DNA from: Methylococcaceae bacterium
GTDB lineage: Bacteria > Pseudomonadota > Gammaproteobacteria > Methylococcales > Methylomonadaceae
Assembly (NCBI GenBank): GCA_030627285.1
Contig: DAOUSJ010000008.1
Span: forward strand, 1 to 36,269
Reading direction: 5' to 3'
Length of the DNA: 36,269 nucleotides
Shown: positions 21,288 through 31,965 of the stretch, one piece after another
How the letters are laid out: every line of letters begins with the position of its first letter
Position numbering within the stretch: the first letter of the stretch is position 1
Program-made: the position numbers and the translations under genes
The notes under the pieces: model-generated
Databases searched by the model: none
What the model saw: only the letters and a program-made list of their open reading frames with translations
What the model was told of the DNA's origin: nothing

Positions 21288-21392
21288 AAACAAGCTTTAC
21301 CTAAACAGCTTCCAATATTTTAGTCTACAATAGAGTGCAATAATCATCAATTTTAACTATTTTACACCAGCGTCAGCGAAAAAAGGCTTACC

Positions 21393-23333
21393 ATGAGGAA
21401 CTTGGAATTTAAAGAGCAATTACATGCTTATTCGCAATGGCGCGAACAGTTGATGCGTTCTATTGAAATGTATCGCGAATGGCGTCGTCGTTATGGCATG
21501 AGTGATATTCATAGTACGGATACCATTTTAAATATCTTAAATGGTTTAGAAAACGATAGAATCACTCTTGCTTTTGCAGCGGAATTTTCTCGTGGCAAAA
21601 CTGAATTAATTAATGCATTGTTTTTCTCAGAAACTGGTGTCAGATTATTACCATCTTCACCTGGACGCACCACCATGTGTCCAACAGAAATTTTTTATGA
21701 TAAGGATGGCGGTAGTTATATTCGAGTTTTAGATATTAAAACCCGTTTAACTGATGAATCATTAATTGAATTTAAACAAAAACCAGAGGCATGGCGACAA
21801 ATTACTTTGGATTGTGATTCTCCTACCCAAATGCAAGGTGCGTTTAAACAATTAGTTGCCACCAAGACAGTTCCAGTTGAAGTAGCAAATAAATTAGGTT
21901 TATGGAATGAACATGAAGCTGCTGAACAAGGGCAAGAAAATGCGGTTGAAGTAGAAATTCCTTGTTGGAGACATGCATTAATTAGTTTTCCACATCCATT
22001 GCTAAAAGAAGGATTGTCTATTTTAGATACTCCTGGGTTAAATGCGTTAGGAACTGAACCAGAATTAACCTTGAGTATGTTACCAAACGCCCAAGCAATT
22101 ATATTTGTATTAGCAGCAGACACGGGTGTTACTAAAAGTGACTTGGAAATGTGGAATAGTCATATTTGTAGTGCGCGCAATAATCGCCAAGGTTTAGCGG
22201 TGGTTATGAATAAAATTGATGCTATGTGGGATGATTTAGCTGGTGAAGTAGGTTATGAAATGGCAATCAAAAAACAGATTGCTACATCATCAAATATACT
22301 TAAAATAGATAAAAAATTAATTTTTCCAGTTTCAGCTAAGCAAGCATTGTTGGCTAAAGTTAAAAATGATATTCCGTTATTAGAAAAAAGCCGGCTAAAA
22401 TCTTTAGAAAATTATCTTTCTGATGATATTCTCAAGCAACGTCAAAATATTTTAATGAATACTGTAGTTAAAGACATGGGGTTTTTAATTAAAGAATCTT
22501 CTAATTTAACCGATAGTAAGCTGAATAATGCGGTTAAGCAATTAGAGGAGTTCAAAAAAATAGATTTTGAAAACAAGGACATGACTGGTAAGTTGATGTC
22601 TGAAACTCGTGATCGGCAAAAAGCTTATACTGAAAACGTAGAACATTTTCAAACTAGTAGGCGTGTGTTTACTGTGCAAGCAAAAATTTTAATTGAATCA
22701 TTTTCTAAAGAAAAAATTGATGAAATTATTAAGGAAACTCGCTTAGAAATGAGTCGATCTTTAACTACTTTTGGCATGAAAAAATCTATTCGGAAGTTAT
22801 TTGATGCCTTACGCAATTTGTTACAAGATTCAATTGATATCACTAATGAAACTCGGCGTTTAGTTAAAGCGATTCATAAAAAATTCCATGATGAATATGG
22901 TTTTAAAGAAATAGAACCAAAATTGTTTTCGATTCAGCAGTATCAAGATGATTTGGAAGGTGTATTTGATGAAGGCGAAGCTTTTCGTACTAGTACAAAA
23001 ACCACTATGACTGAACAAAGTGTGGTGGTTACTAAACTCTATAGTACTTTGATTACTAAGGCTCGTAATATTTTAAAACAGGCTTATAAGGATGCATTGA
23101 CTTGGAGTAATGGAGTTTTAACCCCATTAATGCATCAAATAAAAGATCACAAGAAACAAATTGAAAATCGTTTGCAAATGTTGAAAAAAATTAATGAATC
23201 TAAAGGCAGTGTGTCAGATAATATTGCACATTTGAAATCTGAATTAGAGCCATTAAAATTACAACGTAAAGAATTAGCTTTTATTATTAAAGATATGCAA
23301 TTAGATACATTTGCAGATGAATTAAAAAGCTAG
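21393..23333 (+). CDS. Dynamin-like GTPase family protein
   Basis: 646 aa; AEFSRGKTELINALFF (G1-like), LPSSPGRTTMCPTEI (G2/G3 region), LSILDTPGLNALG (DxPG), VVMNKIDAMWDD (NKxD); long helical C-terminal part. Confidence 0.85.
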   Translation: MRNLEFKEQLHAYSQWREQLMRSIEMYREWRRRYGMSDIHSTDTILNILNGLENDRITLAFAAEFSRGKTELINALFFSETGVRLLPSSPGRTTMCPTEIFYDKDGGSYIRVLDIKTRLTDESLIEFKQKPEAWRQITLDCDSPTQMQGAFKQLVATKTVPVEVANKLGLWNEHEAAEQGQENAVEVEIPCWRHALISFPHPLLKEGLSILDTPGLNALGTEPELTLSMLPNAQAIIFVLAADTGVTKSDLEMWNSHICSARNNRQGLAVVMNKIDAMWDDLAGEVGYEMAIKKQIATSSNILKIDKKLIFPVSAKQALLAKVKNDIPLLEKSRLKSLENYLSDDILKQRQNILMNTVVKDMGFLIKESSNLTDSKLNNAVKQLEEFKKIDFENKDMTGKLMSETRDRQKAYTENVEHFQTSRRVFTVQAKILIESFSKEKIDEIIKETRLEMSRSLTTFGMKKSIRKLFDALRNLLQDSIDITNETRRLVKAIHKKFHDEYGFKEIEPKLFSIQQYQDDLEGVFDEGEAFRTSTKTTMTEQSVVVTKLYSTLITKARNILKQAYKDALTWSNGVLTPLMHQIKDHKKQIENRLQMLKKINESKGSVSDNIAHLKSELEPLKLQRKELAFIIKDMQLDTFADELKS

Positions 23334-23479
23334 CTTATTTATTTTCCTGTTAGGTTAGATGTTATTGGTATTTCAAAGTAATACGTAGTGTCCTTGCAGG
23401 AAAAACATTATTCCTCACCCTCTAGTTTCTATGCATAAAAACAGCTATTACACATCAAATAATAACCCAAACTTTCAAC

Positions 23480-24967
23480 ATGAAGTTAGAACAATTCAAT
23501 AACTATGCTAGTCAAGGCTATAATCGTATTCCAGTTTGTAGGGAAATTTTAGCAGATTTAGATACTCCATTAAGCGCGTATTTAAAACTTGCAGATGGAA
23601 AATATTCATATTTATTTGAGTCTGTGCATGGTGGTGAACAATGGGGACGTTATTCTATTATTGGTTTGCCATGTAAAACTATAGTTAAAATTTTTGCTAA
23701 TCAAATTATAATTGAACAAGATGGCGAAATTATAGAATCATTTGAACATGCAAAACCCTTAGCTTGGATTGAAGAGTTTCAACAACGTTATAAAGTTCCT
23801 GATATAGATACTTTGCCACGGTTTAATGGTGGTTTAGTAGGTTATTTTGGTTATGAAACTATTGCTTATATTGAACCTAAATTAGCTAAACCTGCTAAAG
23901 AAGATGCTTTGAATTGTCCAGATATTTTATTAATGGTATCAGAAGAGATGCTAGTATTTGATAATTTATCTGGAAAATTATTGTTATTAACACATGCTAA
24001 TCCAGAATTTGCAGATGCTTATGTTCAAGCACAACAACGTTTAGACACATTGATTACTAAATTACGTAATTCAAAAGCTATGCCGCAACAACATTCAGAG
24101 CCTAAAGTTGTTAATGAAGCTGATTTTATTTCAGGTTTCACCGAAGAAGGTTTTAAAGCTGCAGTTTTAAAGGCTAAGGAATATATTATTGCAGGTGATA
24201 TTATGCAGGTAGTATTATCACAGCGACTTTCAATTCCTTATGCTGCTTCAGGGTTAAATTTATATCGTGCGCTGCGGTGTTTAAATCCATCGCCTTATAT
24301 GTATTATCTAAATTTAGGCGAGTTTCAGATTGTTGGCTCATCTCCAGAAATTTTAGTGCGTTTAGAAGATGATGTGGTTACTGTGCGTCCAATTGCTGGC
24401 ACACGTCCGCGTGGTGTAACTCCTGAACAAGATTTAATTTTAGAACAAGAATTATTGGCTGATCCCAAAGAATTAGCTGAACATCTAATGTTAATTGATT
24501 TAGGACGTAATGATGCTGGGCGGGTAGCTCAAACTGGCACGGTTAAACTCACAGATAAAATGATTGTGGAACGTTATTCACATGTAATGCATATTGTGTC
24601 AAATGTAACTGGAACCTTACAAGCTGGAAACAATGCTTTTGATGTGTTGGCGGCAACATTTCCTGCTGGAACTGTTAGTGGCGCACCTAAAATTAGAGCC
24701 ATGGAAATTATTGACGAACTTGAACCAGTTAAACGTGGGGTGTATTCAGGTGCAGTAGGCTATATTTCTTGGTCTGGAAATTTAGATACTGCAATTGCAA
24801 TTCGTACTGCAGTAATTAAAGACAAAACTTTACATATTCAGGCTGGAGCAGGCATTGTATATGATTCAGTGCCGCAAAATGAATGGGATGAAACTATGAA
24901 TAAAGCGCGCGCGATTTTTAAAGCAGTGGCAATGGCAGAAGCTGGTTTAGCTGGAGAATCTACATGA
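23480..24967 (+). CDS. trpE: Anthranilate synthase component I
   Basis: 495 aa; [85 protein letters not shown]. Confidence 0.97.
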   Translation: MKLEQFNNYASQGYNRIPVCREILADLDTPLSAYLKLADGKYSYLFESVHGGEQWGRYSIIGLPCKTIVKIFANQIIIEQDGEIIESFEHAKPLAWIEEFQQRYKVPDIDTLPRFNGGLVGYFGYETIAYIEPKLAKPAKEDALNCPDILLMVSEEMLVFDNLSGKLLLLTHANPEFADAYVQAQQRLDTLITKLRNSKAMPQQHSEPKVVNEADFISGFTEEGFKAAVLKAKEYIIAGDIMQVVLSQRLSIPYAASGLNLYRALRCLNPSPYMYYLNLGEFQIVGSSPEILVRLEDDVVTVRPIAGTRPRGVTPEQDLILEQELLADPKELAEHLMLIDLGRNDAGRVAQTGTVKLTDKMIVERYSHVMHIVSNVTGTLQAGNNAFDVLAATFPAGTVSGAPKIRAMEIIDELEPVKRGVYSGAVGYISWSGNLDTAIAIRTAVIKDKTLHIQAGAGIVYDSVPQNEWDETMNKARAIFKAVAMAEAGLAGEST

Positions 24968-25554
24968 AGCGCGTAAAATTAGTTATGCTTGATAACTATG
25001 ATTCCTTTACATATAACTTAGTTCAGTATTTTGCTGAATTAGGTGCAGATGTTACTGTAGTGCGAAATGATGAAGTAAGTATTGCTGATATAGAAAAATT
25101 ACAACCAGATAAAATTGTGATTTCACCAGGGCCATGTACCCCGAAAGAAGCAGGGATTTCTGTAGAAACTATTTTACATTTTGCTGGAAAAATTCCGTTA
25201 TTAGGTGTTTGTTTGGGGCATCAAAGTATTGCGCATGCATTTGGCGGCAATATTGTTCGTGCAAAGCAAATTATGCACGGTAAAGTTTCAGCAGTGCATC
25301 ATCAAAATCAAGGAGTTTTTAAAGATTTAAATAATCCTTTTACTGCAACTAGGTATCATTCGTTAGTGATTGAACAAGCAAGTTTGCCCGAATGTTTAGA
25401 GGTTACAGCTTGGACACAAGATGAACAAGGTGAAATAGACGAAATTATGGGCGTGCGACATACAGAATTAAATATTGAAGGGGTGCAATTTCATCCTGAA
25501 TCTATTTTAACTGAGCATGGACATGATATGTTACGGAATTTTTTGGAACTTTAA
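24964..25554 (+). CDS. trpG: Anthranilate synthase component II (glutamine amidotransferase)
   Basis: 196 aa; [58 protein letters not shown]. Confidence 0.96.
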   Translation: MKRVKLVMLDNYDSFTYNLVQYFAELGADVTVVRNDEVSIADIEKLQPDKIVISPGPCTPKEAGISVETILHFAGKIPLLGVCLGHQSIAHAFGGNIVRAKQIMHGKVSAVHHQNQGVFKDLNNPFTATRYHSLVIEQASLPECLEVTAWTQDEQGEIDEIMGVRHTELNIEGVQFHPESILTEHGHDMLRNFLEL

Positions 25555-25657
25555 TTAAAAACTCATTGTAAATTACAGCAGCAAAGATGTTGCATGAAAG
25601 CAATAAATTATTGAATTTTATGTTTAGAAGAATTAATACCACGATTATATTGATTAA

Positions 25658-27232
25658 ATGAATTCTACAGAAATAAAAAAACGCCGTACTTTTGCGATTA
25701 TTTCGCATCCTGATGCAGGTAAAACCACAATTACTGAAAAATTATTATTATTTGGTGGTGCAATTCAGCTTGCAGGTTCGGTTAAAGGTCGTAAGGCTGC
25801 TAGGCATGCAACATCAGATTGGATGGCGATGGAAAAAGAGCGGGGTATTTCAGTAACTACCTCGGTAATGCAATTTGAACATAAAAATAGCATTATTAAT
25901 TTACTAGATACACCTGGACATGCGGATTTTTCTGAAGATACTTATCGTACTTTAACTGCGGTAGATTCAGCTTTAATGGTCATTGATATTGCTAAAGGTG
26001 TGGAAGATCGAACTATTAGTTTGATGGAAGTATGTCGGCTTAGAACCACGCCAATTTTAACTTTTATTAACAAACTTGATCGTGAAGGTCGAGATCCAAT
26101 TGAATTATTGGACGAAGTTGAAAATGTTTTAAATATTCAGTGCGCACCTATGACTTGGCCAATTGGCATGGGCAAGCGTTTCAAAGGGGTTTATCATTTA
26201 TATAAAGATGAAATTCATTTATTTAGTGCGCAACACGGCGGCAAAATTGCTGTAGGTGAAGTTATTAAGGGTTTGAATAATCCTAAACTAGATGCATTAC
26301 TTGGCTTGCAAGTTGAAGAATTGCGCGAAGAAATAGAATTAGTTAAAGGCGCAAGTCACGAATTTAATTTAGCAGCATATTTAAATGGTTCTTTAACACC
26401 AGTGTTTTTTGGTTCGGCGATTAATAATTTTGGAATCTTAGAGTTATTAGATGCGTTTGCAGATTATGCACCAGCACCGCAAGCACGCGAAGCTGAACAA
26501 CGTGAAGTAGTTGCTACTGAAGCAAGTTTTTCTGGATTTGTATTTAAAGTTCAAGCAAATATGGATCCATCACATCGAGATAGAGTGGCATTTTTGCGAG
26601 TTTGTTCAGGCAAATTCAATCGCGGCATGAAATTAACTCATGTGCGTTTAGGTAAAAAAATTCAAGTAGGTAACGCTATTACCTTCCAAGCAGATAGTCG
26701 CAAACATGTGGAAGAAGCTTATCCTGGAGATATTATTGGTTTGCATAACCATGGTACGATTCAAGTAGGGGATACTTTTACTGAAGGCGAAACCTTAAAA
26801 TTTGGTGGGATTCCTTATTTTGCACCAGAATTATTTCGGCGAGTGGTTTTAAAAGATCCATTACGGGCTAAAGCTTTACAAAAAGGTTTAGTGCAACTTA
26901 CTGAAGAGGGTGCGACCCAATTATTTAAGCCTTTAAAAAACAATGCTTTAATTTTGGGTGCAGTAGGCGTGTTGCAATTTGATGTAACCGCATATAGGTT
27001 GAAGTCAGAATATAATGTAGATTGTATTTACGATAATATTGCCATTGCAACCGTGCGCTGGATTAGTGCAGATGATCCTATAATGTTAGATAAATTTAAG
27101 AAAAAAGCTTTTGATAATTTAGCTGAAGATGGTGGAGGTTATTTAGTTTATTTGGCTTCTACACGGGTTAATTTACAATTAACTGAAGAACGTTGGCCGA
27201 AAATAACTTTTAGTGCCACGCGTGAGTTGTAA
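25658..27232 (+). CDS. prfC: Peptide chain release factor 3
   Basis: 524 aa; [65 protein letters not shown]. Confidence 0.97.
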   Translation: MNSTEIKKRRTFAIISHPDAGKTTITEKLLLFGGAIQLAGSVKGRKAARHATSDWMAMEKERGISVTTSVMQFEHKNSIINLLDTPGHADFSEDTYRTLTAVDSALMVIDIAKGVEDRTISLMEVCRLRTTPILTFINKLDREGRDPIELLDEVENVLNIQCAPMTWPIGMGKRFKGVYHLYKDEIHLFSAQHGGKIAVGEVIKGLNNPKLDALLGLQVEELREEIELVKGASHEFNLAAYLNGSLTPVFFGSAINNFGILELLDAFADYAPAPQAREAEQREVVATEASFSGFVFKVQANMDPSHRDRVAFLRVCSGKFNRGMKLTHVRLGKKIQVGNAITFQADSRKHVEEAYPGDIIGLHNHGTIQVGDTFTEGETLKFGGIPYFAPELFRRVVLKDPLRAKALQKGLVQLTEEGATQLFKPLKNNALILGAVGVLQFDVTAYRLKSEYNVDCIYDNIAIATVRWISADDPIMLDKFKKKAFDNLAEDGGGYLVYLASTRVNLQLTEERWPKITFSATREL

Positions 27233-27847
27233 TTATTGTTCATGTAGGTGTTGTTGAAATTGTTGTTGCACAGTTGAATCTTTAGCTACAGCTTCAACTG
27301 CAACTCCATGTTTATATACCATTAAACCACCTAAATCTGCTCCTAAAATTACAAAAATTGCTAAGAACATAGATAATATTAGATAGAGTATATTTGCTTC
27401 GGCTTTGATTTGGGCTTTTGCTATTAATCGCCAAATAGATAAGAAGATACTTAAACCAAGAATAATAAAGCCAAATAATTCATGGTATTCCATAATTTCA
27501 TGGACATTGCCGCCATGTTCTACAGAATCTTCCGCAAAGAAGCCAGCAATCACCGTAAATACTGCACTTATGCTACCTAAATATAGAAAACCACTAGCTA
27601 ACTCCCGCCATTGTTGTTTGTGTGTGATGCAGGCAGCAAATTCTACACATACAAACCCTAGTAAAAAAGCAATGGGAAAATGCACAAATAATGGGTGTAA
27701 ATTTTCTAAATCAGCAATTCCAGGTAGAATAGTAGCAAAAATTTCTATTGGTGATTGGCTTAATAAGCCCTCAAAAAAAGTTAATAATACTTCTACGGTT
27801 TCAGATACGTTACTATCGTTGCTTCCATGTATTTGAAAAGATAACAT
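27233..27847 (-). CDS. DUF2231-like multi-pass membrane protein
   Basis: 204 aa; LHPLFVHFPIAFLLGFVCVEF with four hydrophobic segments. Confidence 0.7.
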   Translation of the reverse strand: MLSFQIHGSNDSNVSETVEVLLTFFEGLLSQSPIEIFATILPGIADLENLHPLFVHFPIAFLLGFVCVEFAACITHKQQWRELASGFLYLGSISAVFTVIAGFFAEDSVEHGGNVHEIMEYHELFGFIILGLSIFLSIWRLIAKAQIKAEANILYLILSMFLAIFVILGADLGGLMVYKHGVAVEAVAKDSTVQQQFQQHLHEQ

Positions 27848-27871
27848 TATTAACCTATTTAATTGAATTGA

Positions 27872-28258
27872 TTATTCTGGTAATACTACAGTTGCAGGTA
27901 TTTGCCAGTCAGATTTTGTGTGTTCTGCTACTATAGTGGTATAAATACCGCCACGTACGTTGAATTTAGCTCTGATGCGCATAAATCTTGCATCTGTCAT
28001 ATTAACTAAATCATCTAGTATATTGTTGGTCACAGTTTCATGAAATGCACCTTGGTTGCGAAATGATCCCATATATAATTTTAAGGCTTTTAGTTCAATA
28101 CATAGTTGGTCTGGGACATATTCAATTTGAATAGTAGCAAAATCTGGTTGACCAGTTTTTGGACATAGACAAGTAAATTCCGGAATATTAATGTAAATTA
28201 TATAATCACGGTCTGGCTGTGGGTTTGTAAAAGTTTCTGAGTCTATAACGTTGGACAT
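27872..28258 (-). CDS. queF: NADPH-dependent 7-cyano-7-deazaguanine reductase
   Basis: 128 aa; [47 protein letters not shown]. Confidence 0.96.
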   Translation of the reverse strand: MSNVIDSETFTNPQPDRDYIIYINIPEFTCLCPKTGQPDFATIQIEYVPDQLCIELKALKLYMGSFRNQGAFHETVTNNILDDLVNMTDARFMRIRAKFNVRGGIYTTIVAEHTKSDWQIPATVVLPE

Positions 28259-28448
28259 TGAATTAGTACCTATTTAATAAAATTGTATCAAATATGACTA
28301 TTAATCAGCTTGATATCAAAAGTAGGACATTCTATCAGTTATTGGGTGTAAAAAAACAAACCTCCAACTTTTTAAAGTCACATTTGATAAAATAAATATT
28401 TATAAATTTGATGTGACTCTAACAGACATATAAGTCAAAATTGTTACA

Positions 28449-29186
28449 GTGAATCTTGAATTAACAAATTATTTGGCAGAACACAGAATGGATAAAGATG
28501 TACTAAGAATTATTATATTATTAATTGGCTTATTAGTAGTAGCTGGAATTATTATATGGAATTTTTTTAAATATGAGCAAGCCAGAAAAGAGTTTGATGA
28601 TTTTGAAGCTTTGAACGATCATGATAATCCACCAGATTTTCAAGATGATTTTGAGACTCAATTTCCAGCAAAAGATTCTTTACAAGCTAGAATTAAAGTG
28701 CAAACTGAAAAAATAAAATTATCTTCTATTTATCAAGCTGGCTTAAATTTATTAGATCCTATTAGTAAAGAGGTGGTTAATTCTCCTAGAATGGAATTGC
28801 CAGAAGTTTTACAGTTTTCATTAATAGCGACTGACAAGCAAGGTTTTAATGGCATAGAGTTAATGGAAGTTTTAAAAGATGTTGGCTTGGAATATGGAAC
28901 TTTGCAAATATTTGAACGTTTAGATAAGCGTAGATTAGTGGATTTTGGAGTTGCAAATATGGTTAAACCTGGAATTTTTCCGAATATTGACGTAGCAAAT
29001 TTTTATTCTCCTGGAATTGTGTTTTTTATGCAATTGGATGCAGTTGATGATCCTGTAATGGTATTTGAAGATTTTATTCGCACCATTAATTTTGTAAATA
29101 TGAAGTTAAATGGCAAATTGTTAGATCATAAACGCCAACCTTTGAATAATTCTACAATCCATGCGATTAGACAAAATTTAGTCTAG
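28449..29186 (+). CDS. zipA: Cell division protein ZipA
   Basis: 245 aa; N-terminal TM anchor and C-terminal FtsZ-binding-like domain (GLEYGTLQIFERLDKRRLVDFGVANMVKPGIFPNIDVANFYSPGIVFFMQLD). GTG start; ATG 28488 possible. Confidence 0.85.
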   Translation: MNLELTNYLAEHRMDKDVLRIIILLIGLLVVAGIIIWNFFKYEQARKEFDDFEALNDHDNPPDFQDDFETQFPAKDSLQARIKVQTEKIKLSSIYQAGLNLLDPISKEVVNSPRMELPEVLQFSLIATDKQGFNGIELMEVLKDVGLEYGTLQIFERLDKRRLVDFGVANMVKPGIFPNIDVANFYSPGIVFFMQLDAVDDPVMVFEDFIRTINFVNMKLNGKLLDHKRQPLNNSTIHAIRQNLV

Positions 29187-29190
29187 TGTT

Positions 29191-30930
29191 ATGTTAGCTA
29201 CTAAAAAACGCATCAGATTACGTCCAATAACTAATAATGCTCAGAAATTAGCTGGTTTTGATGTTGTATTGCAAAGAATTTTTAATGCGCGCGGCATTCA
29301 TGACCTAGTTGAATTAGAGCAAAGCCTATCTTTATTGCCTTCACCATGGTTATTAGCTAATATGGAATTGATGGTGCAACGTTTGATATCTGCAATTCAA
29401 CAAGCTAAAAAAATTGTGGTGGTAGCTGATTTTGATGCTGATGGAGCTACAAGTTGTGCTGTAGCGATTCAGGGTTTAAGTCTTTTAGGGGCGCGTAAAC
29501 TAGCATTTATAGTGCCAAATAGGTTTGAACATGAATATGGTTTGACTCCAGAAATTGTATTGCAAGTACAGCAACAATATCCAGATGTAGCAGTGATTAT
29601 TACTGTGGATAATGGTATTTCTAGTTTTGCTGGAGTTGAGCAAGCACATAAATTAGGCATTGAAGTTTTAATTACCGATCATCATGTACCCGCAGATACT
29701 TTACCTATAGCCACTGCAATTGTGAACCCGCAATTAAGCAATGATAATTTTCCAAGTAAAAATCTTGCTGGTGTAGGGGTAATATTTTATGTCTTAATGG
29801 CATTACGGATTAGATTGCGCGAACAGGGTTTTTTTGCGCAACATCCAGAACCAAATTTAGCTCAATTATTGGATTATGTTGCTCTAGGAACGGTCGCAGA
29901 TGTGGTTAAATTAGATCAAGTAAATCGAATTTTAGTGCATCAAGGTTTATTGCGTTTACAAGCAGGTAAGGGGCATGTGGGTTTAATAGCTTTAGCTATG
30001 GAAGCGAAAAAAAATTGTGCAAATCTCAGTTCTACTGATTTGGGATTTGGTTTAGCTCCGCGTTTGAATGCGGCTGGACGTATGCAAGATATGTCAATTG
30101 GGATTCAATGTTTACTTAGTACTGATTTAGCCAGCGCACAAATATTAGCCCAACAACTTGAAAGTTTGAATGCTAAACGTAAAGAAGTTGAAATGCAGAT
30201 GAAGCAACAAGCATTTTTAATTCTTGAGGCTATGCATAATTTACAGAAATTTAATCCTGCTACTGGAATTTGTTTATTTGATGCGGATTGGCATCAAGGT
30301 GTAATTGGAATTTTAGCTGCACGGATTAAGGATAAGTTACATTGTCCAGTAATTGTTTTTGCAGCCATGAATGCTCAAGAAATTAAAGGTTCAGCTAGAT
30401 CTATTGCTGGAGTGCATATGCGGGATGTATTGGCTGAAATTGCTAGACAACATCCACATATTTTAACTAAATTCGGTGGTCATGCAATGGCTGCGGGATT
30501 AACTATTCAACGCCATCATTATCCAGCGTTTAAATTGGCCTTCACAGAAGTGATAACTACAGCGTTAGAACATTTAGATTTAAATCAAGTTTTACTTAGT
30601 GATGGTGAGTTAACCAATACTCATTTAACTTTGGGTTTTGCGGAAACTTTACAAACTGTAGCAACTTGGGGGCATGGTTTTCCAGAACCCAAATTTCACG
30701 GTGAATTTGAAGTATTGCATTGCCGAATTATCGCCAATAAGCATTTGAAATTTAGCTTGCGGGTAGATGTTAATACTCCAGAAATTGAGGCTATAGCTTT
30801 TTTTGTAGAAACACCAGAAAATTATTTGGGGATGCGTAGAGTAAAAATCGCTTATAAATTAACTGTAAATACTTATTTAGAAACTAAAAAATTACAGTTA
30901 ATTATTGAGTATTTTGAAAAATTGCAATGA
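29191..30930 (+). CDS. recJ: Single-stranded-DNA-specific exonuclease RecJ
   Basis: 579 aa; VVVADFDADGATSCAVAIQGL, VLITDHHVPADTLP, KFGGHAMAAGLTI. Confidence 0.95.
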   Translation: MLATKKRIRLRPITNNAQKLAGFDVVLQRIFNARGIHDLVELEQSLSLLPSPWLLANMELMVQRLISAIQQAKKIVVVADFDADGATSCAVAIQGLSLLGARKLAFIVPNRFEHEYGLTPEIVLQVQQQYPDVAVIITVDNGISSFAGVEQAHKLGIEVLITDHHVPADTLPIATAIVNPQLSNDNFPSKNLAGVGVIFYVLMALRIRLREQGFFAQHPEPNLAQLLDYVALGTVADVVKLDQVNRILVHQGLLRLQAGKGHVGLIALAMEAKKNCANLSSTDLGFGLAPRLNAAGRMQDMSIGIQCLLSTDLASAQILAQQLESLNAKRKEVEMQMKQQAFLILEAMHNLQKFNPATGICLFDADWHQGVIGILAARIKDKLHCPVIVFAAMNAQEIKGSARSIAGVHMRDVLAEIARQHPHILTKFGGHAMAAGLTIQRHHYPAFKLAFTEVITTALEHLDLNQVLLSDGELTNTHLTLGFAETLQTVATWGHGFPEPKFHGEFEVLHCRIIANKHLKFSLRVDVNTPEIEAIAFFVETPENYLGMRRVKIAYKLTVNTYLETKKLQLIIEYFEKLQ

Positions 30931-30958
30931 TTATAGTTGTTTATATCCAGAATTCAGC

Positions 30959-31714
30959 TTAATCACTCCAAGCATTGTGATGATATTTTTTGCCATTTAA
31001 CGGCATAATCCACATTTGATACATGGAAACAAACCATGTATAAGCTGAAATTAATGAATAACTTACGCCACTAACCATTGTTATCCAAGCAAAAATAGGA
31101 TTAATTTTTGTTAACCACCATGAAAACACATCTAAGGTTAAACATAAAAAAGGTAGGATTATCACCAAAACTTTTAGCCATCTAGTAATGCCAATGCTTA
31201 AACTAAAGATTAAGCCGTTAAAAAAGAAAATAAATGCAATTGCAAACATATGTATATGCGATACCCGAGTTAAGGAGGAAGTTGAAGCTCCTTCACTATG
31301 TTTGGTGGTTAACATAACTTGTTCTAATTTAGTGAAGTCAGGTAATCCCGGCATAGTGCTATGACAACTTATACAGTTTTTGTCAAAAATGGCTTTAATT
31401 TCATGATTCCATTCTTCAATTGAAGTGCCATTATGTAACCACTTAATAATTTTCACTCGTTCTGTTTGTGGAGCTTTATCTTTCATAGAACCATTTAATT
31501 TTGCTTCTAGTTGACTACTTCTATGGTCTCCATGATAACTATAAACAATATCATCAATTGATAATCCCAATTTTCCATCTGCCATTCCGTGTGTCAACAT
31601 GATTTGCGCACTTGCTAATATTGCACCCAAACCAACAACACATAAATAACTACTAAATAATGCTTTTAAACTTAAGCCTAAACTTGGTAAATTAAACCAA
31701 CTCATTTCATTCAT
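30959..31714 (-). CDS. Membrane protein with a single c-type heme motif (CISCH)
   Basis: 251 aa; N-terminal TM, IFDKNCISCHSTMPGLPDF, then several TM segments; 3 bp of the upstream fragment's stop overlap its start (TTATGAATG). Confidence 0.7.
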   Translation of the reverse strand: MNEMSWFNLPSLGLSLKALFSSYLCVVGLGAILASAQIMLTHGMADGKLGLSIDDIVYSYHGDHRSSQLEAKLNGSMKDKAPQTERVKIIKWLHNGTSIEEWNHEIKAIFDKNCISCHSTMPGLPDFTKLEQVMLTTKHSEGASTSSLTRVSHIHMFAIAFIFFFNGLIFSLSIGITRWLKVLVIILPFLCLTLDVFSWWLTKINPIFAWITMVSGVSYSLISAYTWFVSMYQMWIMPLNGKKYHHNAWSD

Positions 31715-31860
31715 AAATTAGATAGACTAGCATAATAGGCAGCAATATCTTGAATATCTTGCTTGATTAAATTTTTAGCTATAGGTGACATAATAGGATC
31801 ATGGCGGCTTCCTTGTTGAAATGCTTCTAATTGTTTGGCTAAATAAGCATGATTTTGTCG
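31711..31860 (-). pseudogene. C-terminal fragment of a c4/c553-type cytochrome c, 5' part missing
   Basis: Minus-strand frame ...QNHAYLAKQLEAFQQGSRHDPIMSPIAKNLIKQDIQDIAAYYASLSNL*; homology-like sequence stops at about 31860, next codon upstream is TAA. Confidence 0.75.
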
Positions 31861-31965
31861 TTATGTTTCAATGAGGTAATTTAAACACTAATAATGTATT
31901 GTTATTTCCATAGCTATGGCATCATGTATCTTTAGATGTTGACATACATAGAGTAGGAGTAAATT

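Noticed and set aside
23431-23502. 23-codon leader ORF ([23 protein letters not shown]) overlapping the trpE start, considered as a Trp attenuator
   Set aside because: Contains no Trp codons and no alternative hairpins or terminator are evident upstream of trpE.
1630-25140. Depletion of GGNCC sites as evidence of long residence of the R-M system
   Set aside because: Several GGNCC sites are visible (e.g. near 1638, 5487, 8308, 18484, 20850, 25130); no depletion claim can be made without counting against expectation.
27405-27936. Plus-strand ORFs of 143 and 62 aa opposite the DUF2231 gene
   Set aside because: Antisense to a membrane protein with coherent TM segments; no motif support.
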